Assembly: GCF_018687635.1 (NCBI RefSeq)
Contig: NZ_CP061300.1
Span: forward strand, 992,001 to 1,056,000
Reading direction: 5' to 3'
Length of the DNA stretch: 64,000 nucleotides
Source: Polynucleobacter sp. MWH-Braz-FAM2G
Lineage (GTDB): Bacteria; Pseudomonadota; Gammaproteobacteria; Burkholderiales; Burkholderiaceae
Under the pieces are notes generated by a model. That model had not been told where the DNA came from. It did not search any database and worked only from the letters and a program-made list of their open reading frames with translations. Made by a program: the position numbers and the translations under genes. How positions within the stretch are numbered: position 1 is the stretch's first letter; each line of letters opens with the position of its first letter. This document shows positions 19,145 to 28,519 of this stretch, in pieces.

Positions 19145-20677
19145 ATGAAGGAAATTATTCAACAACTGGAAGCGAAGCGTGAGCTCGCCCGATTGGGTGG
19201 CGGGCAAAAGCGTATTCAGGCGCAACATTCCAAGGGCAAATTAACGGCCCGTGAACGCATTGAACTCTTGCTTGATGCTGGAACTTTCGAAGAATGGGAT
19301 ATGTTCGTCGAACATCGTTGTCATGACTTTGGTATGGGCGATCAAACTGTTCCAGGCGACGGTGTGGTGACTGGTTATGGAATGATTAACGGTCGTTTGG
19401 TATTTGTGTTCTCGCAAGACTTTACTGTTTTGGGTGGCTCCTTATCAGAAGCTCATGCGGAAAAGATTTGCAAAATCATGGACCAGGCACTCAAAGTAGG
19501 TGCTCCAGTAATTGGCTTAAATGACTCTGGCGGTGCGCGTATTCAAGAAGGTGTTGCATCTCTTGGTGGATACGCAGAAATTTTCCAGCGCAATGTGACT
19601 GCGTCCGGTGTAATCCCGCAAATCTCTTTGATTATGGGACCTTCAGCAGGTGGTGCTGTTTATTCGCCTGCATTAACGGACTTCATATTCATGGTCAAAG
19701 ACAGTTCTTACATGTTTGTGACGGGTCCTGAAGTGGTAAAGACGGTTACGCATGAAGATGTTACTTCTGAGGAATTGGGTGGAGCAGTTACCCATTCGAC
19801 TGTATCTGGTGTTTGTGACTTAGCATTTGATAACGACGTTGATGCCATCATGATGTTACGTCGCTTCTTTAATTACCTACCTCTTTCAAATCGTGAAAAA
19901 CCGCCTTTAATTAAAGGGGCCAATCGTACTGAAGAACCAGATTTCTCATTAGATACCTTAGTTCCTTCGAATCCAAATCAACCTTACGATATGAAAGAGT
20001 TGATTGAGAAAATTGTGGATGATGGCGAATTTTTTGAGCTACAACCTGATTACGCTAAGAATATTGTGATCGGCTTTGCTCGTATGGAAGGTCGTTCAAT
20101 TGGTATTGTTGCTAATCAACCATTAGTTTTGGCTGGCTGTTTGGACATCAAGGCTTCAATCAAAGCAGCACGTTTTGTTCGCTTTTGTGACGCCTTCAAT
20201 ATTCCTGTAGTGACTTTGGTTGACGTTCCAGGCTTTATGCCAGGTACTGCCCAAGAATACGGCGGCATTATTAAGCATGGTGCGAAATTACTCTATGCAT
20301 ATGCTGATTGCACCGTTCCTAAGGTTACTTTGATTACACGTAAGGCATACGGTGGCGCCTATGACGTGATGGCTTCTAAGCATTTACGTGGTGACGTGAA
20401 CTTTGCATGGCCTTCAGCTGAAATTGCGGTCATGGGACCAAAAGGCGCTGTAGAAATTATTTTCCGCGAAGAGAAATCGGATCCTGAAAAAATTACTGCA
20501 CGCGAAGCTGAATATAAATCTAAATTTGCAAATCCATTTGTGGCAGGGCGTCGTGGCTATATTGATGATGTCATTCTTCCACACGAAACACGAAAGCGTA
20601 TTGCTCGTTCTTTAGCAATGCTCAAAGATAAAGATTTGAAAAATCCTGCGCGTAAGCACGGCAACATTCCTCTGTAA
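19145..20677 (+). CDS. pccB: Propionyl-CoA carboxylase beta (carboxyltransferase) subunit
   Basis: The carboxyltransferase half of propionyl-CoA carboxylase. The 510 residues hold both crotonase-like lobes: [28 protein letters not shown] and [14 protein letters not shown] in the first, [25 protein letters not shown] and the second oxyanion region [13 protein letters not shown] in the second. Length is normal. It sits ten bases after meaB and just before the biotin subunit gene. Acetyl-CoA and methylcrotonyl-CoA carboxylases share the fold, but the operon with the mutase makes propionyl-CoA the likely substrate. Confidence 0.93.
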   Translation: MKEIIQQLEAKRELARLGGGQKRIQAQHSKGKLTARERIELLLDAGTFEEWDMFVEHRCHDFGMGDQTVPGDGVVTGYGMINGRLVFVFSQDFTVLGGSLSEAHAEKICKIMDQALKVGAPVIGLNDSGGARIQEGVASLGGYAEIFQRNVTASGVIPQISLIMGPSAGGAVYSPALTDFIFMVKDSSYMFVTGPEVVKTVTHEDVTSEELGGAVTHSTVSGVCDLAFDNDVDAIMMLRRFFNYLPLSNREKPPLIKGANRTEEPDFSLDTLVPSNPNQPYDMKELIEKIVDDGEFFELQPDYAKNIVIGFARMEGRSIGIVANQPLVLAGCLDIKASIKAARFVRFCDAFNIPVVTLVDVPGFMPGTAQEYGGIIKHGAKLLYAYADCTVPKVTLITRKAYGGAYDVMASKHLRGDVNFAWPSAEIAVMGPKGAVEIIFREEKSDPEKITAREAEYKSKFANPFVAGRRGYIDDVILPHETRKRIARSLAMLKDKDLKNPARKHGNIPL

Positions 20678-20692
20678 AGGCGCTGATAAATT

Positions 20693-22729
20693 ATGACTAC
20701 GAAAATGTTTAAGAAAATTTTGATTGCTAATCGCGGTGAGATCGCTTGCCGTGTCATGTCCACTGCTAAAAAGATGGGCATCAAAACCGTCGCCGTGTAC
20801 TCTGAGGCGGATAAAGAAGCGCGCCATGTTCAATTGGCTGATGAAGCGGTATGCATTGGCCCAGCACCTTCACGTGAATCTTATTTAGTAATGGATCGGA
20901 TCATTCAAGCCTGTAAAGATACTGGTGCCGAAGCGGTTCATCCAGGCTATGGATTTTTGTCTGAAAACGAGCAATTTGCGAAGCGTTGTGAAGAAGAGGG
21001 CATTGTCTTTATTGGTCCTAAGTACCAATCTATCGCGGCAATGGGTGACAAGATCGCCTCTAAGAAGCTTGCGCTAGACGCAAAGGTAAATACCATTCCA
21101 GGTTACAACGAAGCGATTGATACCAACGAAGAGGCGGTAAAAATCGCTCAGGGTATTGGCTATCCAGTCATGATCAAAGCATCAGCAGGTGGTGGTGGTA
21201 AAGGCTTGCGTGTTGCTTTTAACGACAAAGAAGCTGCCGAGGGTTTTGCGGCTTGCAAAACAGAGGCGATGAATAGCTTTGGTGATGATCGCATCTTTAT
21301 TGAAAAGTTTGTTGAAGGACCGCGCCATATTGAGATTCAGGTTTTGGGTGACTCTCATGGAAACGTGGTTTACCTTAATGAACGCGATTGCTCGATTCAA
21401 CGTCGCCATCAAAAGGTGATTGAAGAGGCGCCTTCACCATTTATCGATCCAGCTACACGTAAAGCGATGGGCGAACAAGCAGTTGCCCTAGCTAAAGCCG
21501 TGAATTATCAATCCGCTGGTACGGTTGAGTTTGTAGTGGGCAAAGATAAATCCTTCTACTTCCTTGAAATGAACACTCGTTTACAAGTTGAGCATCCAGT
21601 TACTGAAAGTATTACTGGTCTTGATTTGGTAGAGCAAATGATCCGCGTTGCTGCGGGAGAAAAATTAGCATTTAAGCAAGAAGATGTGAAGTTAGACGGT
21701 TGGTCTATGGAGTGTCGTATTAATGCGGATGACCCATTCCGTAACTTCTTGCCTTCAACAGGACGTCTTGTTAAATATCGCCCACCAGAGTCAGTAAATG
21801 GTGTTCGTGTTGATACTGGCGTTTATGAGGGCGGTGAAATACCGATGTTCTATGACTCGATGATTGCCAAACTGATCGTACATGGCAAGGATCGTGCAGA
21901 GGCGATTGAGAAGATGCGTGCTGCATTGAATGAATTTGTCATTCGCGGTATTCACTCCAATATCCCTTTCCAGGCTGCCTTGCTACAGCATCCAAGATTT
22001 GTTAATGGCGACTTTACGACAGGCTTTATTGCTGAAGAGTATCCAGAGGGTTTTAAAAAGGACTCTGTGCAACCTGCTGATCCGAAACGACTTGCTGCTT
22101 TGGCCGCTTTCATGCGTTATCGCTATCTAGAGCATATCCAGATGATTGATGGCCAATTGGCTGGCCATGAAATGATCATCGGCAAGAAGTTTGTGGTGGT
22201 TACTGGTAAAAAAACGGGCTCCATGAATGATCCGTATGAAGTGCCTATTCGTGTTGAGCTAAAGGATGGGATTTATTCTGTTTACATTGATGAGGCCGAT
22301 GGCGTTAGTCGATATGACATCGTCAGCAACTGGAGACCCGGTCAAATTTGTTTGAACGCCACCATTAACGGTACGCATAAGGTGACAGCGCAAGTTGAAC
22401 GTCGTGGTGTGAGATATATTTTGGTTCTCGATGGAGTCCATTACGAGTGTATGGTATTGAGTCCATTAGGTGCTGAACTACAACGCCGTATGCCTGTGAA
22501 GCTCCCACCTGATACTTCTAAATTGGTGATGTCACCGATGCCTGGTCTTTTGACAAAGATCGCTGTAAAAGTTGGCGAAGCGGTTACTGCTGGTCAAAAA
22601 TTGGCATCCATTGAAGCGATGAAGATGGAAAACACGCTTTCAGCCATGCAAGACGGTGTAGTTGCAGAAATCTGTGCCAAGGAAGGCGATAGCTTGGCTG
22701 TTGATCAATTGATTATTCGTTTTGAATAA
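20693..22729 (+). CDS. pccA: Propionyl-CoA carboxylase alpha (biotin carboxylase/BCCP) subunit
   Basis: The biotin-carrying subunit, 678 residues. Domains in order: biotin carboxylase ([15 protein letters not shown] at the start, the ATP loop [13 protein letters not shown] near 163-175, [14 protein letters not shown] near 290-303), a linker BT-like domain, and a C-terminal biotinyl domain with EAMKMEN; the biotinylated lysine is about residue 644. ATG 20693 is used, though MFKK at 20705 is also possible. It pairs with PccB encoded 15 bp upstream. Confidence 0.94.
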   Translation: MTTKMFKKILIANRGEIACRVMSTAKKMGIKTVAVYSEADKEARHVQLADEAVCIGPAPSRESYLVMDRIIQACKDTGAEAVHPGYGFLSENEQFAKRCEEEGIVFIGPKYQSIAAMGDKIASKKLALDAKVNTIPGYNEAIDTNEEAVKIAQGIGYPVMIKASAGGGGKGLRVAFNDKEAAEGFAACKTEAMNSFGDDRIFIEKFVEGPRHIEIQVLGDSHGNVVYLNERDCSIQRRHQKVIEEAPSPFIDPATRKAMGEQAVALAKAVNYQSAGTVEFVVGKDKSFYFLEMNTRLQVEHPVTESITGLDLVEQMIRVAAGEKLAFKQEDVKLDGWSMECRINADDPFRNFLPSTGRLVKYRPPESVNGVRVDTGVYEGGEIPMFYDSMIAKLIVHGKDRAEAIEKMRAALNEFVIRGIHSNIPFQAALLQHPRFVNGDFTTGFIAEEYPEGFKKDSVQPADPKRLAALAAFMRYRYLEHIQMIDGQLAGHEMIIGKKFVVVTGKKTGSMNDPYEVPIRVELKDGIYSVYIDEADGVSRYDIVSNWRPGQICLNATINGTHKVTAQVERRGVRYILVLDGVHYECMVLSPLGAELQRRMPVKLPPDTSKLVMSPMPGLLTKIAVKVGEAVTAGQKLASIEAMKMENTLSAMQDGVVAEICAKEGDSLAVDQLIIRFE

Positions 22730-22737
22730 TAGGATTA

Positions 22738-23211
22738 ATGACTATGAGCGCTAAGCCATTCAAAATTTTAGGTATTCAGCAAATCGCTATTGGTGGTGAG
22801 AATAAGGATCGGCTCAAGAAATTATGGGTTGATATGCTGGGATTTGAATATAAAAGCACATTTGTCTCAGAGCGTGAAAACGTAGACGAGGATATTTGTG
22901 CAATTGGGTCTGGTGCACATGAGATTGAGGTTGATCTCATGCAGCCATTTGACATTGAAAAGAAACCGGCCGTACATCAAACCCCGTTAAATCACATTGG
23001 TTTATGGGTTGATGATTTGCCTAAGGCCGTTGAGTGGCTCTCTGCCAATGGCTTACGTTTTGCGCCTGGAGGCATTCGCAAGGGTGCTGCCGGATATGAC
23101 ATCACTTTCGTTCACCCTAAGGGAAATGATGAATTTCCGATTAGTGGTGAAGGGGTTTTGATTGAGCTAGTTCAAGCCCCTCCAGAAGTCATTGCTGGAT
23201 TAAGTTCATAA
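22738..23211 (+). CDS. VOC family protein, probable methylmalonyl-CoA epimerase
   Basis: A 157-residue two-module glyoxalase/VOC fold protein. The last gene of the propionyl-CoA operon, it is best placed to convert (S)- to (R)-methylmalonyl-CoA between carboxylase and mutase. The first metal-ligand position reads GIQQIAIG, with glutamine where classic epimerases have HIAIAV, while the second module keeps [11 protein letters not shown] and a glutamate in VLIELVQAP. So either the metal site is altered or the protein is a divergent VOC enzyme. Start codon: ATG 22738, nine bases after pccA; an ATG at 22744 is also possible. Confidence 0.78.
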   Translation: MTMSAKPFKILGIQQIAIGGENKDRLKKLWVDMLGFEYKSTFVSERENVDEDICAIGSGAHEIEVDLMQPFDIEKKPAVHQTPLNHIGLWVDDLPKAVEWLSANGLRFAPGGIRKGAAGYDITFVHPKGNDEFPISGEGVLIELVQAPPEVIAGLSS

Positions 23212-23244
23212 TTTGGTTTTGTAAATCACCAAATAGGTCTTCAA

Positions 23245-23946
23245 TTGGCAAATATATTAGCCATCGACACCTCTTCAGCATGGTGTTCGGTGGCTTTATC
23301 TTTAGGCGAGCAAACGCCTTTACTAAAACATGAGCCTGTTACAGCCGGTGCTAGCCAGTTGCTATTGCCATGGGTTGATTCGCTATTGGCTGATGCAAAG
23401 CTTTCTCTAAAGGAGATTGACGCAATCGCTGTTTGTGTTGGCCCTGGCGCATTTACTGGAGTCAGGTTAGGGGTTGCAGCAGTTCAGGGTCTCGCTATTT
23501 CATATGACATACCAGTAATACCAGTTTGCAGTCTGGATGCAATTGCGGCGCAACTAATGCATACCGAGTCTTTCAAAAGTAAAAATCCACAACGTTTTGT
23601 GATTGCTATAGATGCGCGCATGGAAGAGGTTTACTGGGCTACCTATGAGCAGGCGCTTAATAGGCCAAAGCGGGTAGGCGCAATTCATCTTGCCAAACCA
23701 GAAGAGCTTGAATTGGAAGATGTGCAATTTTTAGCTGGTAGCGCTATTGATGTTTATCGTGATCGCTTGCCAAAATTTTTCGGAACTTTGGATGCAGATA
23801 TTTCAATTACGGCATTAGGCATCCTGGAGAACGCAAGACATGCCTTAAAAGAGGGATTAACTTGTAATGTAAGGCAGTTAGAACCGCTTTATGTTCGTAA
23901 CAAAGTAGCCCTAACCACCGCTGAGAGAGCTGAGGCATTTAAATAA
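23245..23946 (+). CDS. tsaB: tRNA threonylcarbamoyladenosine protein TsaB
   Basis: TsaB is the partner that activates TsaD in making t6A37 on ANN-reading tRNAs. The 233 residues start with the ASKHA-fold motif ILAIDTSSAWCSVAL and include the signature VGPGAFTGVRLGVA (near residues 68-81) and VIPVCSLDAIA. The start codon is TTG (23245), the only one placed before the conserved N-terminus. It overlaps rimI by one base (TAATG), a pairing common in proteobacteria. Confidence 0.93.
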   Translation: MANILAIDTSSAWCSVALSLGEQTPLLKHEPVTAGASQLLLPWVDSLLADAKLSLKEIDAIAVCVGPGAFTGVRLGVAAVQGLAISYDIPVIPVCSLDAIAAQLMHTESFKSKNPQRFVIAIDARMEEVYWATYEQALNRPKRVGAIHLAKPEELELEDVQFLAGSAIDVYRDRLPKFFGTLDADISITALGILENARHALKEGLTCNVRQLEPLYVRNKVALTTAERAEAFK

Positions 23947-24476
23947 TGGCTACTCACTTTAAGGGAGAGGGCGAAGCTGAACTCTCATTCTTGCCGATGC
24001 AAGCAGTCGACTTGGACGAAGTTCTAAAAATTGAATCGGTGTCACATATTCACCCATGGACTAAGGGAAATTTTTCAGATTCTCTAGCTGCTGGGCACTG
24101 GGCTTATTGTGTTCGTCCTCAGCTTGATCAGGTGGTTAAAGGGTCGTATCTCGATCCCGAGGTTCTCTGGGCTTACTGCATTCTATTTCCTGCGGTAGAT
24201 GAATTACACCTTCTAAATATTACTGTTTCACCGCAACTGCGCAAACTTGGGATTGGCAGACGAATGATGGCTGCCATTGAAGGCGTTGCAGCTCAACAAA
24301 ACATGCCCCGCATTATCTTGGAAGTACGACCAAGCAATCTAGCGGCCGTCACTCTATATCAAAAGCTTGGGTATGAACAAATAGGTGTGCGTAAGAATTA
24401 CTATCCTCTCAATACGCAGACTGGTATGCGTGAGGATGCGCTGGTAATGGCAAAATCGATTAAGCTTGCAGCATGA
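23946..24476 (+). CDS. rimI: Ribosomal protein S18 alanine N-acetyltransferase RimI
   Basis: A GNAT acetyltransferase of 176 residues. The acetyl-CoA loop is RKLGIGRRMMAAIEGVA, preceded by the beta-4 strand LHLLNITVSPQLR; EVRPSNLAAVTLYQKLGYEQIGVRKNYY completes the RimI signature. It is coupled to tsaB by a TAATG overlap and overlaps the next gene by four bases (ATGA), so the three are one operon. An insert around residues 58-70 (QLDQVVKGSYLDPEV) lengthens it beyond the usual 150. Confidence 0.93.
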   Translation: MATHFKGEGEAELSFLPMQAVDLDEVLKIESVSHIHPWTKGNFSDSLAAGHWAYCVRPQLDQVVKGSYLDPEVLWAYCILFPAVDELHLLNITVSPQLRKLGIGRRMMAAIEGVAAQQNMPRIILEVRPSNLAAVTLYQKLGYEQIGVRKNYYPLNTQTGMREDALVMAKSIKLAA

Positions 24477-24994
24477 CAAATACGCATTCAATTTTTCTAA
24501 AAGAAATGGGTATCACCCAATGGGTATCTCAAGAGGGATCTGCGAGCATTGTTGAGGCATCATCCATGCCTCATACATCAACCAAAGCCGCAGAAGAGCA
24601 AATGCCAGATGCTTCACATGGGGTTTGGTGGTTTTTTGGAAGTGAACCACAAGGTCCTGCGCAACTGCTATTTCAAAATATGATCCGTGTTCTAGGGCTG
24701 GCAAAAAATGAATGGGCCTGGAAAAATGCATCAGACGACCTAAGCAAATTAGCTTGTCCTGATGCTCCAGTTGTCGCTGTTGCTCTTGGTGGAGCCGTTG
24801 CACAGAAAATTACTGGTGAAAGGGACTCATTGGCACAGCTACGTGAGACCATACTGGCAATTAATACTGGTAATGATGAAGAAATCCCTGTCATTGCTTC
24901 TTTTGAGCTAAATCAAGTATTGGCGCAACCCAAAGACAAGGCTTTGCTTTGGCAAGACCTATTGCTGGCAAAGTCAGTATTGCAAAACAGCTGA
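24473..24994 (+). CDS. Putative Pol III psi (HolD)-like protein, related to family-4 uracil-DNA glycosylase
   Basis: A 173-residue protein of mixed resemblance. The N-terminus FLKEMGITQW closely matches the clamp-loader-binding end of E. coli psi (LQQLGITQW), and the C-terminus PVIASFELNQVLAQPKDKALLWQDL parallels the psi end (VASPAL...ALWQQ). The middle follows family-4 UDG: WWFFGSEPQ for VVGEAPG, QLLFQNMIRVLGL, VVAVALGGAVAQKITGE, SLAQLRE. The UDG acid/asparagine catalytic residues and the four cluster cysteines are missing; only one cysteine remains. In E. coli holD also adjoins rimI. The best reading is a psi subunit that derives from a UDG; a decayed UDG is the alternative. The comparison is from memory of the E. 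coli sequence. Confidence 0.6.
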   Translation: MTNTHSIFLKEMGITQWVSQEGSASIVEASSMPHTSTKAAEEQMPDASHGVWWFFGSEPQGPAQLLFQNMIRVLGLAKNEWAWKNASDDLSKLACPDAPVVAVALGGAVAQKITGERDSLAQLRETILAINTGNDEEIPVIASFELNQVLAQPKDKALLWQDLLLAKSVLQNS

Positions 24995-25012
24995 TTTACT
25001 TCAGCGCATAGA

Positions 25013-26332
25013 TTAGTGCTTGTGCTCGCCAATGAGGTGCATGGAATCATATTCTGCTTGATTTCTAGCATGACGCTTGATGACAAGCCACATAATAAGA
25101 CTCACGGCTACACCAAAGCCAATAATCACGATTTGAATTGGTAAATCCAACCAGATCAGCAGTGAGTAGATCATCAACATGATCAACACCGAAATATTTT
25201 CATTGAAATTTTGAACGGCAATTGAGTGGCCAGCGGACATTAAAACGTGACCGCGATGTTGCAATAATGCATTCATAGGAACTACGAAGTAGCCTGCTAA
25301 CCAGCCAACCAATATTAATAAAAAATAAGCTGGCAAGAGATTGAGAGACACCTGAAGCTTGCCGATAGTGAAAATGCTGGTGTCAGGAAGTAAATCTGAG
25401 TTGTACACAGCCATCACACAAACAACAAGCCCCATCGCAATGCCATAAGGCAGAACATTTAAGGATTTACGTAGGGGAATGCGCCATGCAGCATATACTG
25501 CGCCACCAGCTACGCCGACAGCTGATATTGCTTGCAAGATTGCTCCCTGAGACAAGTTCATGTGCAGAGCGACTTGCGCCCACTTAATCACAATAAATTG
25601 CAAGGTTGCACCAGCGCCCCAGAATAAAGTGGTCACTGCTAGAGAAATTTGTCCTAAGCGATCATTCCAAAGTGTTTTGAAACATATTGCGAAGTCTTTT
25701 ACCAATTCAATTGGATTGGTTTTTTGAGAGACATAGCGCGCACCAGTATCTGGAATCTTAAGGTTAATTAGCGCAGCAACAACATAGATCATCATGATGA
25801 TGAGAATCGCGGATTCTGCGGGAGTGTCGATGCCTGTATTGATGGAAGGCATATCAATAGATAGGAGCGTTTGTGAGACTGAGTTGCTAATTAAAACGCC
25901 ACCTAGAACCGTTCCCAAAATAATTGACCCTACGGTTAATCCTTCAATCCAACCATTAGCGGCGACTAATTTTTCGGGGGGCAAGAGTTCAGTAAGAATT
26001 CCATATTTGGCTGGGGAATAGGCCGCGGCACCCAAACCAACAATGGCGTAAGACATCAAAGGGTGACTGCCAAATAGCATTGCCACACACCCAATAAATT
26101 TAATCGTGTTGGTAATGAACATGACATTGCCCTTGGGGCGGGAGTCTGCAAAGGCACCAACAAAGGCCGCTAGAAGGACATATGACAAGACAAAGAACAA
26201 TTTGAGCAAAGGGGTCATCCAGGCCGGAGCATGAAGCTGGGCCAAGAGGGCAATCGCCGCAATTAGGAGAGCGTTATCAGCAAGCGACGAAAAAAATTGC
26301 GCCGCCATAATGATGTAAAAGCTACGGTTCAT
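25013..26332 (-). CDS. lplT: Lysophospholipid transporter LplT
   Basis: A 439-residue MFS flippase that moves lysophospholipids inward across the inner membrane for re-acylation. About 12 hydrophobic helices are visible. The family-specific start FYIIMAAQFFSSLADNALLIAAIALL and the loop AFADSRPKGNVMFITN identify it, as does the helix-5 region AAYSPAKYGILTELLPPEKLVAANGW. In enteric bacteria lplT precedes aas, the acyltransferase; here the neighbour is alr (divergent) and no Aas is in the window. It converges with the HolD-like gene 18 bp away. Confidence 0.92.
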   Translation of the reverse strand: MNRSFYIIMAAQFFSSLADNALLIAAIALLAQLHAPAWMTPLLKLFFVLSYVLLAAFVGAFADSRPKGNVMFITNTIKFIGCVAMLFGSHPLMSYAIVGLGAAAYSPAKYGILTELLPPEKLVAANGWIEGLTVGSIILGTVLGGVLISNSVSQTLLSIDMPSINTGIDTPAESAILIIMMIYVVAALINLKIPDTGARYVSQKTNPIELVKDFAICFKTLWNDRLGQISLAVTTLFWGAGATLQFIVIKWAQVALHMNLSQGAILQAISAVGVAGGAVYAAWRIPLRKSLNVLPYGIAMGLVVCVMAVYNSDLLPDTSIFTIGKLQVSLNLLPAYFLLILVGWLAGYFVVPMNALLQHRGHVLMSAGHSIAVQNFNENISVLIMLMIYSLLIWLDLPIQIVIIGFGVAVSLIMWLVIKRHARNQAEYDSMHLIGEHKH

Positions 26333-26382
26333 TCGTACAATCTAGTCATTAATACAATTAAAACATGAAAGGTGAGTTGAAC

Positions 26383-27498
26383 ATGGGTGAATCTGCTAAC
26401 GGTCTGATTAATAGGCCTATTTTGGCATCGATTCATACTGACGCCTTTCAGCATAATTTAAACCGAGTTAGAGAGTTGGCACCAGAATCGAAGATTTGGT
26501 CAGTTATTAAGGCTCGCGCATACGGACATAGCCTTGATGCAGCCTTTAAAGGTCTTGCCTCCACTGATGGCTTTGCGTTATTGGATATACAAGATGCATC
26601 TTGGCTAAGAGATCATGGTTGGAAGGGGCGAATCCTGCTTTTGGAAGGTTTTTTTCATGAAAATGAGCTTGCCCTTGCAGAAAGTCTGGCTTGTGACCTC
26701 GTGGTCCATTGCGAAGCTCAAGTGGATTGGTTGGAGCGGTTCAAGCCTCAAGACCATGCTCGATTTAATGTTTTTTTAAAGATGAATACAGGCATGAACC
26801 GTTTAGGATTTAAGCCAAAGGAATATCGCACTGCATTTCATCGTTTGCACGCAGCAGGTTACCGCATGCATCACATGACACATTTTGCCAATGCCGATCA
26901 AGTCGATCAATCGCCATCTGTTGGCAGCCAGCAGGAGGTGTTTAATGAAACGATTGAAGGCCTAGAAGGCGCTACTTCGCTTGCTAATTCAGCGGCCATT
27001 CTATGGCACCGCAATGCCTTAGGTGACTGGGTTCGTCCAGGCATCATGCTCTATGGTGTTTCTCCTACTGGCATATATGCGGATATTGAACATGCCAATC
27101 TTCATGCTGTGATGCATCTAAATAGCGAAATTATTGATATTCAAGAGCTCAAAAAAGGGGACCGCGTTGGTTATGGCGGACGCTTTGAGGCCCCAGAAGA
27201 TATGCGAATCGGAATAGTGGCGTGCGGTTATGCCGACGGTTACCCTCGTCATGCTAAAGACGGGACTCCTGTCTGGGTTGCAAACGGCAATGAAGGTGTG
27301 ATTTGTCCATTGGTTGGCAAAGTATCCATGGATATGCTGGCTATTGATTTACGTAAGACCCCATCTGCAAGTATTGGCAGTACTGTTCAGTTGTGGGGAG
27401 ATAAAGTTCCGGTGGATGAAGTTGCGCAAATGAGCGGCACAATCGGATATGAGTTGCTATGCGCAGTAGCTCCTAGGGTGCCAGTAGCAATCAAATAG
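26383..27498 (+). CDS. alr: Alanine racemase
   Basis: The PLP enzyme that makes D-alanine for peptidoglycan. The chosen ATG at 26383 has a good Shine-Dalgarno (AAGGTGAG) six bases upstream; the ATG at 26365 has none and would add six residues. The PLP lysine lies in WSVIKARAYGHS (usual form VKANAYGHG, so the third residue after lysine is unusual), the fold-III barrel motif is MNTGMNRLGF, and the C-terminal catalytic tyrosine is in GDRVGYGGRF. Near 370 residues, as expected. It is followed by a bidirectional terminator shared with bamD. Confidence 0.94.
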   Translation: MGESANGLINRPILASIHTDAFQHNLNRVRELAPESKIWSVIKARAYGHSLDAAFKGLASTDGFALLDIQDASWLRDHGWKGRILLLEGFFHENELALAESLACDLVVHCEAQVDWLERFKPQDHARFNVFLKMNTGMNRLGFKPKEYRTAFHRLHAAGYRMHHMTHFANADQVDQSPSVGSQQEVFNETIEGLEGATSLANSAAILWHRNALGDWVRPGIMLYGVSPTGIYADIEHANLHAVMHLNSEIIDIQELKKGDRVGYGGRFEAPEDMRIGIVACGYADGYPRHAKDGTPVWVANGNEGVICPLVGKVSMDMLAIDLRKTPSASIGSTVQLWGDKVPVDEVAQMSGTIGYELLCAVAPRVPVAIK

Positions 27499-27551
27499 TC
27501 ACCTTTAAATGCAGAAGTGACTAGTCTTACAAATATTCAGTCGAGTAATAA

Positions 27552-27578
27552 AAAATCCTCCTTAGCGGAGGATTTTTT
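27552..27578. terminator. Bidirectional terminator between alr and bamD
   Basis: A 10-bp stem AAAATCCTCC/GGAGGATTTT with a 5-base loop, followed by more Ts on the plus strand and more As on the left side. It can end alr from the left and bamD from the right. Confidence 0.88.
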
Positions 27579-27604
27579 GGCATATTAAAAATATCGTTAC
27601 TAGA

Positions 27605-28519
27605 TTACTTGTTCCAGAACTGCCACCATCTGCGCTCTTTTTTCACGCGTTGTCCTGTAACCATCATTTCGCTATCAGGGAAGTTCAACTTAAATACCCG
27701 TGCAGCATCATTGCTTAGCTCAACCATACCCAATTTTTCATAAGATTTAGTAAGGATGTAGAGAGCCTCTTCTACGGCAGGCGCACGATCGTAATCGCGA
27801 ATAACCAATTGAGCGCGATTGGCAGCGGCTAAATAGGCGCCACGCTGATAGTAGAATCGCGCCACGATCACATCTGCCTCTGCAAGTGAATTAACAATGT
27901 AGCGCATTCGATCTAAAGCGTCGGGTGCATACTTGCTGTCTGGGAAACGCTCGACAACGACCTTGAAGGATTCAAAAGCTTCTTTAGCAGCTTTAGGGTC
28001 ACGTTCGCTGAGATCCTGGCCAGTAAATTTGCCTAACCAGCCTAGGTCGTCATTAAAGGTTATTAAGCCTTTTAGATAGTAGGCGTAATCTAGACTTGGA
28101 CTTCCTTGATGCAATTTAATAAAGCGATCAATTGCAACAAGCGCTTGGGTTTGCTCTTGTGCTTTCCAATAGCAGTAAGCAGCATTAATTTGCGCCTGTT
28201 GAGAGTAGGGTCCAAAAGGGAAGCGTGCTTCAAGTTTCTCAAAGTATTTGCCGCATTTGGCAAAGTCAGCATCATTTAGTTTGTCGGTTGCTTCTGAATA
28301 GAGTTTTGCTTCAGACCAGATATCGGTGTCATCCTTTGTGCCATCGCTACCTGCGCATCCGCCCAGTAAGAGCAGCGTAGCCAGTAGTGACAGAATCAAA
28401 GCTGAAGAAATAAAATTAAAAGACACCACTTTTTTTTCTGTGGAAGAATCCCCAGCAAGCCTTAAACTGGCGTCTGATATTGCTTCGGACATAACTGAAA
28501 GGCTTTTTAAGCGTGGCAT
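27605..28519 (-). CDS. bamD: Outer membrane assembly lipoprotein BamD
   Basis: BamD is the essential lipoprotein partner of BamA in outer membrane protein assembly. After a hydrophobic segment comes the lipobox LLGGC (cysteine near residue 55), then TPR repeats (LYSEATDKLNDADFAKCGKYFEKLEARFPFGPYSQQAQINAAYCYWK, with recurrent FP and Y patterns). From ATG 28519 the protein is 304 residues with about 30 extra residues before the signal peptide; AGGAG nine bases upstream supports this start, yet a GTG near 28429 would give a more usual length. The 5' end overlaps that of divergent rluD by seven bases. Confidence 0.92.
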   Translation of the reverse strand: MPRLKSLSVMSEAISDASLRLAGDSSTEKKVVSFNFISSALILSLLATLLLLGGCAGSDGTKDDTDIWSEAKLYSEATDKLNDADFAKCGKYFEKLEARFPFGPYSQQAQINAAYCYWKAQEQTQALVAIDRFIKLHQGSPSLDYAYYLKGLITFNDDLGWLGKFTGQDLSERDPKAAKEAFESFKVVVERFPDSKYAPDALDRMRYIVNSLAEADVIVARFYYQRGAYLAAANRAQLVIRDYDRAPAVEEALYILTKSYEKLGMVELSNDAARVFKLNFPDSEMMVTGQRVKKERRWWQFWNK

